Below, piece after piece: positions 52,557-62,300 of a stretch of 64,000 nt of DNA. A program made the position numbers and the translations under genes. Origin of the DNA: Flammeovirgaceae bacterium (lineage in GTDB: Bacteria > Bacteroidota > Bacteroidia > Cytophagales > Cyclobacteriaceae); assembly GCA_020635915.1 (NCBI GenBank), contig JACJYU010000002.1, positions 310,001 to 374,000 on the forward strand. Direction: 5' to 3'. How positions within the stretch are numbered: the stretch's first letter is position 1; each line of letters begins with the position of its first letter. The notes beneath the pieces were generated by a model that ran no database searches, was not told where the DNA came from, and was given only the letters and a program-made list of their open reading frames with translations.

Positions 52557-53555
52557 CTAGATTACCTGAAAACCATGTGCATAAGGGTCGTCATCATCAA
52601 TGATGATATGGTTGTACCCGGTAACCATTGCCCAACCTTCTATGCTGGGAACAATTGCGGGCTTCCCATCCAGTTCGGTCACCTCTTCCACCCTGCCTGT
52701 AAATTTTGATCCTATAATACTTTCGTGCACAAAAGGCTCGCCTTGTTTTATTTTCCCTTTGGTATACCATTGCGCCAGGCGTGCCGAGGTGCCGGTGCCA
52801 CACGGTGAACGGTCAATCGCCTTGTCGCCATAAAATACGGCATTACGGGCGGTGGCCTTAGGGTCTATCGTTGCCCCTGTCCAGAGGATGTGGCTGCACC
52901 CGTTGATGGTAGGGTTTTCCGGGTGAACAAAAGTGTACTTAGCATTTATGTCCTTGCGAAGGGCACGGCTCCAACTGATCAACTGATCGGCCGTATAGTG
53001 TTCTATTCCTTTAAAATTAGGTTGTACCTCCACAATTGCATAAAAATTCCCACCATAAGAGACATCAACGGTCAATTCGCCCAGGCCAGGGCACTCAGCG
53101 GCAATGTTTTCCGCGGCAAGGTATGCCTTTACGTTCCTGAGCTTCACCGATTTCACCTTTTTTCCTTCCTGCTTGTATTCTATGCTTACCAGGCCGGCAG
53201 GTGTTTCCAGCCTCAGTTTGCCCGGTTCCTTCGGCACCACCAGCCCCTCTTCTATGGCTATGGTCACAGTGCCGATGGTGCCGTGCCCGCACATGGGGAG
53301 GCAGCCGCTGGTTTCGATAAACAAAACGCCAATGTCATTTTGGGGGTCGGAAGGTGGGTAAAGGATGCTTCCGCTCATCATGTCATGGCCGCGGGGTTCA
53401 AACATCAGGCCTTTGCGTATCCAATCGAATTCCTTCAGGAAATGCTGGCGTTTCCCGCTCATGTCGGGGCCTTGCAAAATTGGGCCCCCACCGGCAACCA
53501 ACCGCACCGGGTTTCCACAGGTGTGGGCATCTATGCAAAAAAATACCTTCTTCAT
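52557..53555 (-). CDS. 4-hydroxyproline 2-epimerase (proline racemase family)
   Basis: A 332-residue enzyme that converts trans-4-hydroxy-L-proline to cis-4-hydroxy-D-proline. Both catalytic cysteines are present, Cys89 in MCGHGTIG and Cys252 in SPCGTGTSA, which excludes a trans-3-hydroxyproline dehydratase, where the second is replaced. RGHDMMSGS near residue 56 is the usual block. It overlaps the cyclodeaminase-family gene by four bases (53552-53555). Confidence 0.88.
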   Translation of the reverse strand: MKKVFFCIDAHTCGNPVRLVAGGGPILQGPDMSGKRQHFLKEFDWIRKGLMFEPRGHDMMSGSILYPPSDPQNDIGVLFIETSGCLPMCGHGTIGTVTIAIEEGLVVPKEPGKLRLETPAGLVSIEYKQEGKKVKSVKLRNVKAYLAAENIAAECPGLGELTVDVSYGGNFYAIVEVQPNFKGIEHYTADQLISWSRALRKDINAKYTFVHPENPTINGCSHILWTGATIDPKATARNAVFYGDKAIDRSPCGTGTSARLAQWYTKGKIKQGEPFVHESIIGSKFTGRVEEVTELDGKPAIVPSIEGWAMVTGYNHIIIDDDDPYAHGFQVI

Positions 53556-54562
53556 ATTTTGTTTTCCTTTATTGCCTTTCCTTCAGGCGTTCCCTTTGCC
53601 CGTCCGGTCCCATTGCCTGAAGCAGTAACCCTGTCGAAAACCAACTTGGCCGCGGCCAGGTCTTCAAGGGCATGGCCCACCGACTTAAAACAGGTTACCT
53701 CCTTATTGTTTTTCCTTCCTTCCTTTTCCGACCGGCATAATTCAAACAATTCCGAAAGGACATTTTCCGTGGCAATCACGCCTTCCCGCAGGGGGATGGC
53801 CAGGTCACCGGTCTCCGTGGTGGCCCCCTCATAGTTGTCCACATGAATGCTCACCGAGGATATGAATTCATCGTCAGCCTCCCTCATGTCCGGCTTATAA
53901 GCGCCCACGAGGTCGTAATGCTGCCCTTCTTTTATGTGCCTGCCCAAAACCAATGGCGTAGGGCTCAAGGTGGCACACGAGATAATGTCCACCTGGCTTA
54001 TATAAGGATGGAGGCTTTTTACCGGCACAATGTCCATGCCCAACCCACTTAATTTGCGTGCCAGCAATTCGGATTTTTCAAAATTCCTTCCCCACAAAAA
54101 GACCTTTGAGATCGGACGTACCGCCACATGGGCTTTTATCAGCTCAGGCGCCAACGAACCATTGCCAATCATGAGCAGGCTGGTGGAATCCACGCGCGAC
54201 AGGAAACCCGAGGCCAGGGCCGATGCGGCTGCCGTCCTCTTGTTGGTCAGGGATTTGGCATCAAAGATGGCCTTCGGGGTGCCCGTTTGTTGGTCAAAAA
54301 GCAGGTAGTTGCCCTGTATGGTGGGCAACCCGTGCCGGCTATTGTTGGGCGACACATTGACGACCTTCACCCCCAAATTTTCGCCATTGTCCCATGCCGG
54401 CATGAGGAGCAATGTGGACTCCACGCCTTCCTTGGGATTGGGGTATTGATGGTGGTGCCTTTTGGGTATTTTGTATTGTCTTTGAAAGGCCACCCGCAAT
54501 GCCCCTATCAACTCAAGGTAGCCGGCATGCCTTTCCACATCTTCCGCACTAATAAACACCAT
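53552..54562 (-). CDS. Ornithine cyclodeaminase/mu-crystallin family protein
   Basis: A 336-residue NAD(P)-binding protein of the OCD family, with GLPTIQGNYLLFDQQTGTPKAIFD around residue 80 and the Rossmann loop LLMIGNGSLAPELIKAH around 129. In hydroxyproline clusters such proteins reduce pyrroline-2-carboxylate, made from trans-3-hydroxyproline or by side reactions. No dehydratase for that route is near. It could clear such an intermediate or have another imine substrate. The last 20 residues are a basic, Gly-rich tail. Overlaps by 4 bases with the epimerase gene and by 1 with the dehydrogenase gene. Confidence 0.8.
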   Translation of the reverse strand: MVFISAEDVERHAGYLELIGALRVAFQRQYKIPKRHHHQYPNPKEGVESTLLLMPAWDNGENLGVKVVNVSPNNSRHGLPTIQGNYLLFDQQTGTPKAIFDAKSLTNKRTAAASALASGFLSRVDSTSLLMIGNGSLAPELIKAHVAVRPISKVFLWGRNFEKSELLARKLSGLGMDIVPVKSLHPYISQVDIISCATLSPTPLVLGRHIKEGQHYDLVGAYKPDMREADDEFISSVSIHVDNYEGATTETGDLAIPLREGVIATENVLSELFELCRSEKEGRKNNKEVTCFKSVGHALEDLAAAKLVFDRVTASGNGTGRAKGTPEGKAIKENKI

Positions 54563-56061
54563 TATCCCAGGCCTTTACGTGTCATCTCACCATTCACGAC
54601 CCTCCAAATGCCCTTGTCATTTGCATTTTTTAACTCATCGGGCAAAAGGGAATCTGGAAAATTTTGAAATGCCACAGGCCTTGCAAACCTTTTAATGGCA
54701 TCGGTGCCCACTGCCGTAAACCTTGAGTCGGTGGTGGAGGGAAATGGCCCGCCATGGTTTTGTGAAGGGCATACCTCTACCCCTGTGGGCACACCGTTAA
54801 TGATCAAACGGCCGGCCTTCCCCATGAGGATGTTTATCAGGTTGGTATGTTTGGCTATCTCCTTTTCCCCGCCAATAAGGGTTGAGGTGAGCTGTCCGTG
54901 CACTCGGGCCATGACCGTATTCAGTTCATTCATGTCCTTGCATCGTACTATTAACGAAAATGGCCCAAACACTTCCTCCGCAAGGGAGGGATTTTCCATA
55001 AATACAGGTGCCTGTACGGAAGCTACAGTAGGCCTTCCCTGGTCTTTGTCGCCTACCTTGGATTCCGCTTGGGCCTGCACCTCCAACTTCACGCCCTTTT
55101 GGGAAAGGGTTTCTGACAAGCGCTTGACATAGTTCCTGGCTATACCCTCGTGGAGCATCTCGGCAGGGAGTGATTTGCTTATGGCAGCAGACAGGTGCTT
55201 GATGAATTGGCCCAACCCATCCCCTTCCACGGCAAATATCAGCCCGGGGTTGGTACAAAACTGGCCTACCCCCAATACCATGGAAGACGCCAGCATGCCT
55301 GCGGTTTGTTCATAATCCCTGGCAAGCGAATCGGGCAACAAGATGACAGGGTTGGTGCTGCTCATCTCGGCAAATACGGGAATGGGCGTTGGGCGCTGGT
55401 TGGCCATATCAAACAAGGCCTTGCCCCCCAGATAAGATCCTGTGAAACCCACTGCACTAGCACGCGGGTGCTTCACCAGGGCTTGGCCTACTTCAAAGCC
55501 AGCGCCATGCAAATGTTGAAAAACACCGGCAGGCATCCCCGTTTTGCCCATGGCCTTTTTTATTGCCCCGGCCACCAGTTCTGATGTTTTGGCGTGGGCA
55601 GGGTGTGCTTTTACGATTACGGGACAGCCTGCGGCCAATGCCGATGCAGTATCGCCCCCGGCAGTGGAGTATGCCAAGGGGAAGTTGGCCGCGCCAAAAA
55701 CAACCACCGGGCCAAGGGGCACCAATTTTTTCCTAATGTCTGGTTTGGGGGCCGGTGTCCGATCAGGCATGGCCGTATCGATCCTTGCCTCTACCCAGGA
55801 ACCTTCTTCAATATAATCGGCAAACATGCGGCAATGGCCGGTTGTCCTGCCGCGCTCCCCAATGATCCTTGCCTCGGGAAGGGCCGTCTCGCCCATGGCC
55901 GTTTTCACCAACTCATCGCCCAGCGCTTCAATTTCATCAGCTATGGCGCGTAAAAATGCTGCCCTTTTCTTTCCATCAAAATTTTTGTAGGACAAAAAAG
56001 CAACATGTGCTTCGTTCATGGCGGCATCAACTTCGGCCAGGGTGGCATCTTTGAATGACAT
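54562..56061 (-). CDS. 2,5-dioxopentanoate (2-oxoglutarate semialdehyde) dehydrogenase
   Basis: A 499-residue aldehyde dehydrogenase, from ATG at 56059-56061; the frame is open another 28 codons but that part does not resemble the family. VVVFGAANFPLAYSTAGGDTASAL, catalytic Glu232 (FAEMSSTNP) and nucleophile Cys269 (GQFCTNPG) are in place. The AANFPLAYSTAGGD and NHGGPFPST blocks are typical of the enzyme that oxidises 2-oxoglutarate semialdehyde to 2-oxoglutarate, the last step of hydroxyproline breakdown. Confidence 0.9.
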   Translation of the reverse strand: MSFKDATLAEVDAAMNEAHVAFLSYKNFDGKKRAAFLRAIADEIEALGDELVKTAMGETALPEARIIGERGRTTGHCRMFADYIEEGSWVEARIDTAMPDRTPAPKPDIRKKLVPLGPVVVFGAANFPLAYSTAGGDTASALAAGCPVIVKAHPAHAKTSELVAGAIKKAMGKTGMPAGVFQHLHGAGFEVGQALVKHPRASAVGFTGSYLGGKALFDMANQRPTPIPVFAEMSSTNPVILLPDSLARDYEQTAGMLASSMVLGVGQFCTNPGLIFAVEGDGLGQFIKHLSAAISKSLPAEMLHEGIARNYVKRLSETLSQKGVKLEVQAQAESKVGDKDQGRPTVASVQAPVFMENPSLAEEVFGPFSLIVRCKDMNELNTVMARVHGQLTSTLIGGEKEIAKHTNLINILMGKAGRLIINGVPTGVEVCPSQNHGGPFPSTTDSRFTAVGTDAIKRFARPVAFQNFPDSLLPDELKNANDKGIWRVVNGEMTRKGLG

Positions 56062-56155
56062 AACTCTTTGTTTTAATTTACCGGTATAATTATACGTTGA
56101 TGATTTGACCTGCTGCCGGGTACCCAAACCCGACAGCAAAATCAAACCAAACTAA

Positions 56156-57052
56156 TTACAACTTTGGGCGGCTTTTAATTCCATCCCGGATAACCTTTAG
56201 GACACGATCACGCTCCTCCCCAATCAACGGAAGCCGTGGAGGCCTTACGTGTTCGGAACCAATGCCTTCCTCTGCTTCTGCCAATTTAATATACTGGACC
56301 AATTTAGGATGGATATCCAATTCCAGAATGGGGAGGAACCACCTGTAAATTTTTACGGCCTCTTCTATCTTACCGGCCTTTACGAGGTTGTATACCGCCA
56401 TTGTTTCTTTAGGGAACGCGCAAACCAGGCCGGCCACCCATCCGTCAGCACCCAGCACCAACTCTTCCAGTGCCAGGGTGTCCACCCCACACAATATTTT
56501 GAAGCGGTCGCCAAATTTATTTATCATCCTGCTGACATTGGAAACATCGCGTGTCGACTCCTTTACTGCTTGCACGTTCTTGTACTGGGCAAGCTCCCCG
56601 AACATTTCCAATGTTACTTCCGTCTTGTAGTCTATGGGATTGTTATAAATCATAATGGGCAATGAAGTGGCCCCCGCCACCGCCCCAAAAAAAGCCAGGG
56701 TTTCACGATGGTCCGACTTGTACCGCATGGGCGGCAACAACATCAGGCCGGTGGCACCGTTTTCCTCCGCATCGTTTGCGGCTTTAACGGCTTCGGCAGT
56801 GCTGCCCTCGGCAATATTCATCACCACGGGCACTTTGCCCGCCACTTTTTCAACGGTAAATTTTACAAGGTCAAGCTTCTCACGGTTTTCCAGCACGCTG
56901 GATTCCCCCAGTGTGCCACCCAATATGACCCCGTTTACCCCCGCATCAATCTGTGCTTTCAGGTTTTTTTCAAACAGGATATAATCGAGTTGGTGGCTGC
57001 TCGTGAATTTTGTGGTAAGTGCAGGAAATACTCCCTTCCATTGAATGCTCAT
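56156..57052 (-). CDS. Dihydrodipicolinate synthase family protein, likely pyrroline-4-hydroxy-2-carboxylate deaminase
   Basis: A 298-residue TIM-barrel lyase from ATG at 57050-57052; an earlier in-frame ATG would add 20 residues not found in the family. The Schiff-base Lys164 (AVKEST) and Tyr136 (YNNP) are the two catalytic residues, and GGTLGESSVL (45-54) is the substrate loop. In this operon the likely reaction is deamination and ring opening to 2-oxoglutarate semialdehyde. It is the first gene of the operon, with its own promoter. Confidence 0.85.
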   Translation of the reverse strand: MSIQWKGVFPALTTKFTSSHQLDYILFEKNLKAQIDAGVNGVILGGTLGESSVLENREKLDLVKFTVEKVAGKVPVVMNIAEGSTAEAVKAANDAEENGATGLMLLPPMRYKSDHRETLAFFGAVAGATSLPIMIYNNPIDYKTEVTLEMFGELAQYKNVQAVKESTRDVSNVSRMINKFGDRFKILCGVDTLALEELVLGADGWVAGLVCAFPKETMAVYNLVKAGKIEEAVKIYRWFLPILELDIHPKLVQYIKLAEAEEGIGSEHVRPPRLPLIGEERDRVLKVIRDGIKSRPKL

Positions 57053-57078
57053 AACAAATAAATTAAAGTTTGACTCGG

Positions 57079-57106
57079 CAAATGTAAGCCCTTCCCATGA
57101 GCGCAA
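57079..57106 (-). promoter_or_regulatory. Likely promoter of the hydroxyproline operon
   Basis: TACATTTG (57079-57086) on the minus strand matches TAnnTTTG. A partial -33 (TTGC, 57103-57106) is 16 bases upstream, a little short. It is 26 bases from the first ATG. The 134-base space to the divergent regulator gene would hold the regulator's binding site, but I see no clear repeat. Confidence 0.45.
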
Positions 57107-57186
57107 CGCCATGTAAAATAATACTTTATAATACTATTTTGACCTTTTATTCCTATCTTTAAGAATAATTGCTGTCATAATATCTT

Positions 57187-58041
57187 ATGAAGGTTGTCCC
57201 ATTTCAAGTACCCCATACCCGAAAGGAAGCATTCAGGATACAATTGGACCGCCTGCCGCATTTCTATAACAAGCTGCACCAACACAATGAAATCCAAATC
57301 ATGTGGATAGAAAAAAGCCAGGGCACGTTGGTCGCGGGAGACTACGTGGGGCGCTTTGGCCCGGGCGACCTTTATGTGCTGGGCAGCCACCAGGCACATG
57401 TTTTCAAAAACGACCCGGCCTATTTCAAAGGCAACAGCCTCCTGGAGGCAAGTTCTATTTCCATATTTTTTGCCGAGAGCTACGTCAGCAGCGGGTTTTG
57501 GCAATTGGAGGAAATGGAAGGCGTAAGAAATTGGGCAGAAAAAGCCACCAGAGGCTATAAAATATTGGGAACGTCCAAATCGAACCTTGTTGTGCTTATA
57601 AAGAAGGTGGTAGGCCAGAAAGGCATAGAAAAGCTCATTACCTTTTTCAGTATTGTCAAACTGCTGTCGGAGGCCACTGAAACCGAAACGCTAAGCGTGA
57701 TGGCCTCCACGCACCAGTATGGAAGCAGCGAAGGCAAACGCATGGACGATATCCTGCAGTTTACCCTGAGGGAGAGCCATCGAAAGGTTTACATAGAGGA
57801 GGTGGCTAAAGTGGCCAACCTTACCGAAGAGGCATTTTGCAGGTATTTTAAAACCAGGACGGGAAAAACCTACACCAACTTCCTCAATGAAGTCAGGGTA
57901 AGCCAGGCTTGTAAACTACTTATAGACAAAGACCTTTCCATCCAGGACGTTTGCTACCAGGCTGGCTTTACCAACCTATCCAACTTCAACAGGGCATTTA
58001 AAAAAATAACGGGGAAAACCCCATCGAAATACATGGGATAG
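57187..58041 (+). CDS. AraC-family transcriptional regulator
   Basis: A 284-residue regulator with an N-terminal cupin-like sensor (about 1-160, LHQHNEIQIMWIEKSQGTLVAGDYVG, ending GPGDLYVLG) and a C-terminal AraC double helix-turn-helix (about 185-284) with VYIEEVAKVANLTEEAFCRYFKTRTG and the typical SIQDVCYQAGFTNLSNFNRAFKKITGKTPSKY end. It is divergent from the hydroxyproline operon, so it probably controls it in response to hydroxyproline or a product. The stop is one base from the convergent phosphoesterase gene. Confidence 0.9.
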   Translation: MKVVPFQVPHTRKEAFRIQLDRLPHFYNKLHQHNEIQIMWIEKSQGTLVAGDYVGRFGPGDLYVLGSHQAHVFKNDPAYFKGNSLLEASSISIFFAESYVSSGFWQLEEMEGVRNWAEKATRGYKILGTSKSNLVVLIKKVVGQKGIEKLITFFSIVKLLSEATETETLSVMASTHQYGSSEGKRMDDILQFTLRESHRKVYIEEVAKVANLTEEAFCRYFKTRTGKTYTNFLNEVRVSQACKLLIDKDLSIQDVCYQAGFTNLSNFNRAFKKITGKTPSKYMG

Positions 58042-58042
58042 G

Positions 58043-59290
58043 TCAGGCGCTTTTCAATGTCACGATCGTAATCTCAGGGGGGATGCCCACGCGGCCAGGG
58101 TACCCCAGGTAACCAAACCCCCTGTTGACGTACAGGTATTGGCCTTCCTCTTTATAGAGCCCCGCCCACTGTTTGTATATGTACTGTGAGGGGCTCCACC
58201 TAAAACCTCCTACTTCCACACCAAACTGAAAACCATGGGTATGTCCAGAAAACATGATATCAATATCTTTATAATAGGGGCGCACTTGTGCGTCCCAATG
58301 GCTGGGGTCGTGGCTGAGCAAAAGTTTCACGGGGGCCTCCGCGCCCCGGTAGGCCTGGTCCAACTTTCCGTATTTTGAAAAACGCCCTGCCCCCCAGTTT
58401 TCGTTGCCGATAACCGCAATCCTTTCCCCATCCACCTCTACCCACCTGTGTTCGTTTTGCAACAGGTCAAAGCCCAATTCATGGTGGACCCTGATCAAAT
58501 CCTGAAAGTTTTGTGCTTTTGCGTGTGCACTCTCCCATCGGTGGTAGTCCCCATAGTCATGGTTTCCCGTGACGGAAAACACGCCAAGGGGCGCTTTTAC
58601 TTTGTTGAACACATCGATATAACCTTTTACCTCGGTGGTTTGGTTGTTGACCAGGTCCCCGGTAAAAAAAACCATATCGGGTTTTTCCTTAAGCAGCATT
58701 TCAACGCCACCTTTAACGGCCGTTTTGTTGAAGAAACTGCCGGAATGGATATCCGATACCTGGCCTATGGTAAGGCCATCAAATACTTTGGGCAAGTTAG
58801 GAAGGGAAATGGCAACGCGTTTTACCCTATAGTCGTGGGCCCCTGAAATGATACCATACGTAAAAGCACTAAAAGGAACCGTGGCGGCCATCAATGCCGC
58901 CCGCGACAGGAATTCAGACCTGGGGATGGGCTCCCCCGGCAAACCCGCAGGGCCATTCCTGGAAAAAAGGGATGCCAGGTAACGGACGCCACGCTGGATG
59001 TCGTCAGCAAACAAGAACAGCACGGCAAACAACTTGGATATGTAAATGGTGAATATGCCGGTGACGATCCAATTGCGAAAGCTGGAGGAATGCGCGTAAG
59101 GGTCGCCAAAGGCCCACCACAGCATGGCCAAAAAACACAAGGCGGAAGGTACCCAAAAGCCATACCTGAAAAGCCCCTTCCACACCGCTGGCCAATCTTT
59201 GCTTACCAAAACCACTGCCTGGAATATATAATAATCCATTACCAGGAAAAGGAGGGAAAAAACGAAAAGCACCATTATCCTCTTTTGCAT
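58043..59290 (-). CDS. Membrane-anchored metallophosphoesterase
   Basis: A 415-residue protein with four membrane helices (about 5-25, 38-60, 73-95 and a short one near 128-148) followed by a calcineurin-type phosphoesterase. The metal ligands are in QVSDIHSG, FTGDLVNN, VTGNHDYG and FSGHTHG. Such enzymes act on lipid pyrophosphates or nucleotides; YaeI-type members are close in sequence. The phosphoesterase part sits after the helices. Not in an obvious operon. Confidence 0.87.
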   Translation of the reverse strand: MQKRIMVLFVFSLLFLVMDYYIFQAVVLVSKDWPAVWKGLFRYGFWVPSALCFLAMLWWAFGDPYAHSSSFRNWIVTGIFTIYISKLFAVLFLFADDIQRGVRYLASLFSRNGPAGLPGEPIPRSEFLSRAALMAATVPFSAFTYGIISGAHDYRVKRVAISLPNLPKVFDGLTIGQVSDIHSGSFFNKTAVKGGVEMLLKEKPDMVFFTGDLVNNQTTEVKGYIDVFNKVKAPLGVFSVTGNHDYGDYHRWESAHAKAQNFQDLIRVHHELGFDLLQNEHRWVEVDGERIAVIGNENWGAGRFSKYGKLDQAYRGAEAPVKLLLSHDPSHWDAQVRPYYKDIDIMFSGHTHGFQFGVEVGGFRWSPSQYIYKQWAGLYKEEGQYLYVNRGFGYLGYPGRVGIPPEITIVTLKSA

Positions 59291-59349
59291 AAAACAAAGA
59301 AAGCCGCACTTTGGTAATGACGGCTTCCTTTAAATTGATGTAACCGTTA

Positions 59350-62300
59350 CTAGTTAAAAGCGATACCTTCTTCCACCTCCCCGGCAGGTTTTCGCACTAC
59401 CCCGAATATCCGCTCTTTCAGTCTGGCGGTGATTAGGTACAGCACAGGAACCAGCACCAGTGTCAAAAAAGTTCCAAATATCAACCCGAATATCATCGTC
59501 CAGGACAGCGGGCCCCAAAATGCCACGTTGTCGCCCCCAAAAAAGATTTGAGGCCTGAACTCGCTAAACAAGGTCACAAAATCGATGTTAAACCCAATGG
59601 CCAGCGGGATAAGGCCCAACATGGCGGCCAGCGCGGTGAGTATGACCGGGGTCATCCTCGTCATACTGGCCTCGGCTATCGCCTCACGCAATTCCACCCC
59701 CTGGCTCCTCAACAAATCCGTAAATTCCACCAACAGGATACCATTGCGCACCACCAGGCCGGCAAGCGCCATGATGCCCACGCCCGACATTACAATGGAA
59801 ATTTCCATTTTAAACAAAGAGAATCCTATCAACACGCCAATAATGCTAAACAGGATCTCCGAAAGGATAATGACAGGCTTGCTGGTGGAATTGAACAAAG
59901 TAACCAGGATCATGAAAATCAAGCCAAAGGCCACCATGAAAGCCACGCCCAGGAAGGCTGACGTCTCCGCCTGTTGTTCCTGCTCCCCGGTCATCTTAAT
60001 GGTGACGCCATCCGGGATATTGAATGACGCAAGCCGCGACTTTATATCGGCCACAACTGCATTGGGGTTAAAATCGCTCAACACATTGGAAGAGAGCGTA
60101 ATGACCCGCTTTTGATCGATCCTCCTGATGCCCGCAAAACTATTGGAATATTCTATTTTGGCTATTGCCGACAACGGTACCTGGCGCACCTGTCCCCCGG
60201 AACTCATGTCCCGGTAGGTAATGGGCAGGTTCATTAGCGTATTGATGTCGTTGCGTTGGTCTTTCTTGATGCGGACCTGTATGGGATAGTCATCGTTGGC
60301 ATCGCGGAATTTGGACACTTCCAGCCCATAAATTGCCGTGCGCAAGGTACTTCCTATCTGGCCGGTGGAAATGCCTTCGCGGTTGGCCTTTTCCCTGTCG
60401 ATATGGATGACAATCTCGGGCTTGTTGCTTTGAAAATCAGATTTGAGTTCCTCCACGCCAGGCACCTGCAGGGAATCCAAATACCGTTGCACCCGCTCGG
60501 CAGTGGTGGTCAGTACGCCAAAATCATCCGCGGCAACCTCAATGTTGATGGGCTTGCCGGTTGGCGGCCCATTTTGTTCCTTGTCCACCGATATCTCCGC
60601 CCCTTTTATTCCTTTAACGGCTTCGCGTATTTTGTCCAGGTATTCTTTGGTGGATTGCCCGCCCCGTTTGGCAAACTTCACAAACGCCACCGTCACCTTT
60701 CCCAGGTGGGGGCTTGCCTGGGTGCCCCCGTCAAATGGATTTTCGCTGGCCCCAATGGCCACGTTGGAAATAACCGACTCCACTATAGGGTTGCCCTTGC
60801 CCACCACGGCAATTACCCTGTCCTCCACCACATTGGTGACGGAGTCGGTCACCCGCTGGTCCGTACCGATTGGCATCCGTATGTACGCAAACACAAAATT
60901 CGGGTCACCATTGGGAAAGAAAACCACCGGTGGCTTACGGATAGCGGTAAACACAATGGAAAACACAAACAGAAAAACCACGCCAACCACTACCCAAATG
61001 GGATGCCAGCCCTTCAGGCACCACCTGACCAGGGCCTTGTATTTAACCTGTACCTTTGGCCAAAAATTGGTTTGGAACGCGGAGATCACCCTCACCAGGT
61101 AAAAGTGGTGCAAGGCATACAGCCCGTATATAAAGACGGTAAAATTGCCCACCCCTACCGAACCTATGAGGTAGGATATGAGGGCAATGGCCCCAAAAAC
61201 AACAGTAGCCACCTTAAAGCCTTTGGTCAATTTGGATTTTTCGTCATGGTCGTGGTCATGGGGCCGCATAAAGTCGGCCGCAAACACAGGGTTAATGATA
61301 TAGGCCACCACCAAAGAAGCCAACAAGGCGATGATCAGGGTTATCGGCAAATACATCATGAATTTTCCAATCACCCCCGGCCAAAAGGCCAATGGCACAA
61401 AAGGCGCCAATACCACCAAGGTGCCCGAGAGCACCGGCAGGAACACTTCGCCTGCCGCAATCTTTGCCGCCTTGCGTATGGGCACTTTGCCATTGTCAAA
61501 CACCCTATGGGTATTTTCGATCACCACAATGGCATCGTCCACCACAATGCCCAATGCCAGCAAAAACGAGAACAAGGTCATCAGGTTTAGGGTAAACCCT
61601 ATCGTGGGGAACAGAAGGAACGTCATTAAGCTGGAGATGGGAACGGAAAGCCCCACAAAGATGGCGTTGGTTGCCCCCATAAAAAACATGAGGATAACGG
61701 TCACCAGCACAAACCCTATTATAATGGTGTTGATCAAATCGTGGAGGGTTACCCGCGTATTGTCCGACTGGTCTGCGGTGATGGTGACTTTTAGCCCGGG
61801 TGGCAAAATATTTTCCTCAAAATTCTTTACGATTTCGTTGATCTGGTCGGAGGCCAGGATCAGGTTTTCCCCGCTCCGCTTAATCACGTTGAGGGTCACC
61901 ACGTTTTTTTCATCCAAACGCGCAAAGCTTTCCTGCTCTTTGTGCGTGTCCAATACCGTGGCAATGTCTTTAAGGTAAACTTTGCCGCCTTTGATCGAGC
62001 TCACCACCGTGTTGGCTATTTGGTCCGCTGACGTGTACTCGCCATTCACACTAAGGGAACGCTTCATCCCATCCACGGAAATCTGCCCACCGGAAACGAT
62101 GACGTTCTCGAACCGGATGGCATTGGAAACATCGTCCAGGCTTACCCCGGCCAATGCGGCCTTGTACAAGTCCACATTGATCTGTATCTCGCGGTCGAGG
62201 GCGCCCACAATATCCACCCTGCGTATTTCGGTAAGGGCCTCGATGGCATCCTGCATATCGTCTGCGTAGTGCTTCAGGGTCTGCAAATCGTAATCCCCGG

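Noticed and set aside
53552..54562. Ornithine cyclodeaminase for arginine or proline synthesis
   Set aside because: The operon context is hydroxyproline breakdown and the family includes pyrroline-2-carboxylate reductases, which fit better.
60256..61590. A 444-codon open frame on the plus strand opposite the RND pump
   Set aside because: The pump has full-length homology-type motifs on the other strand, and the plus-strand product is rich in His, Gly and Pro as expected from antisense reading.
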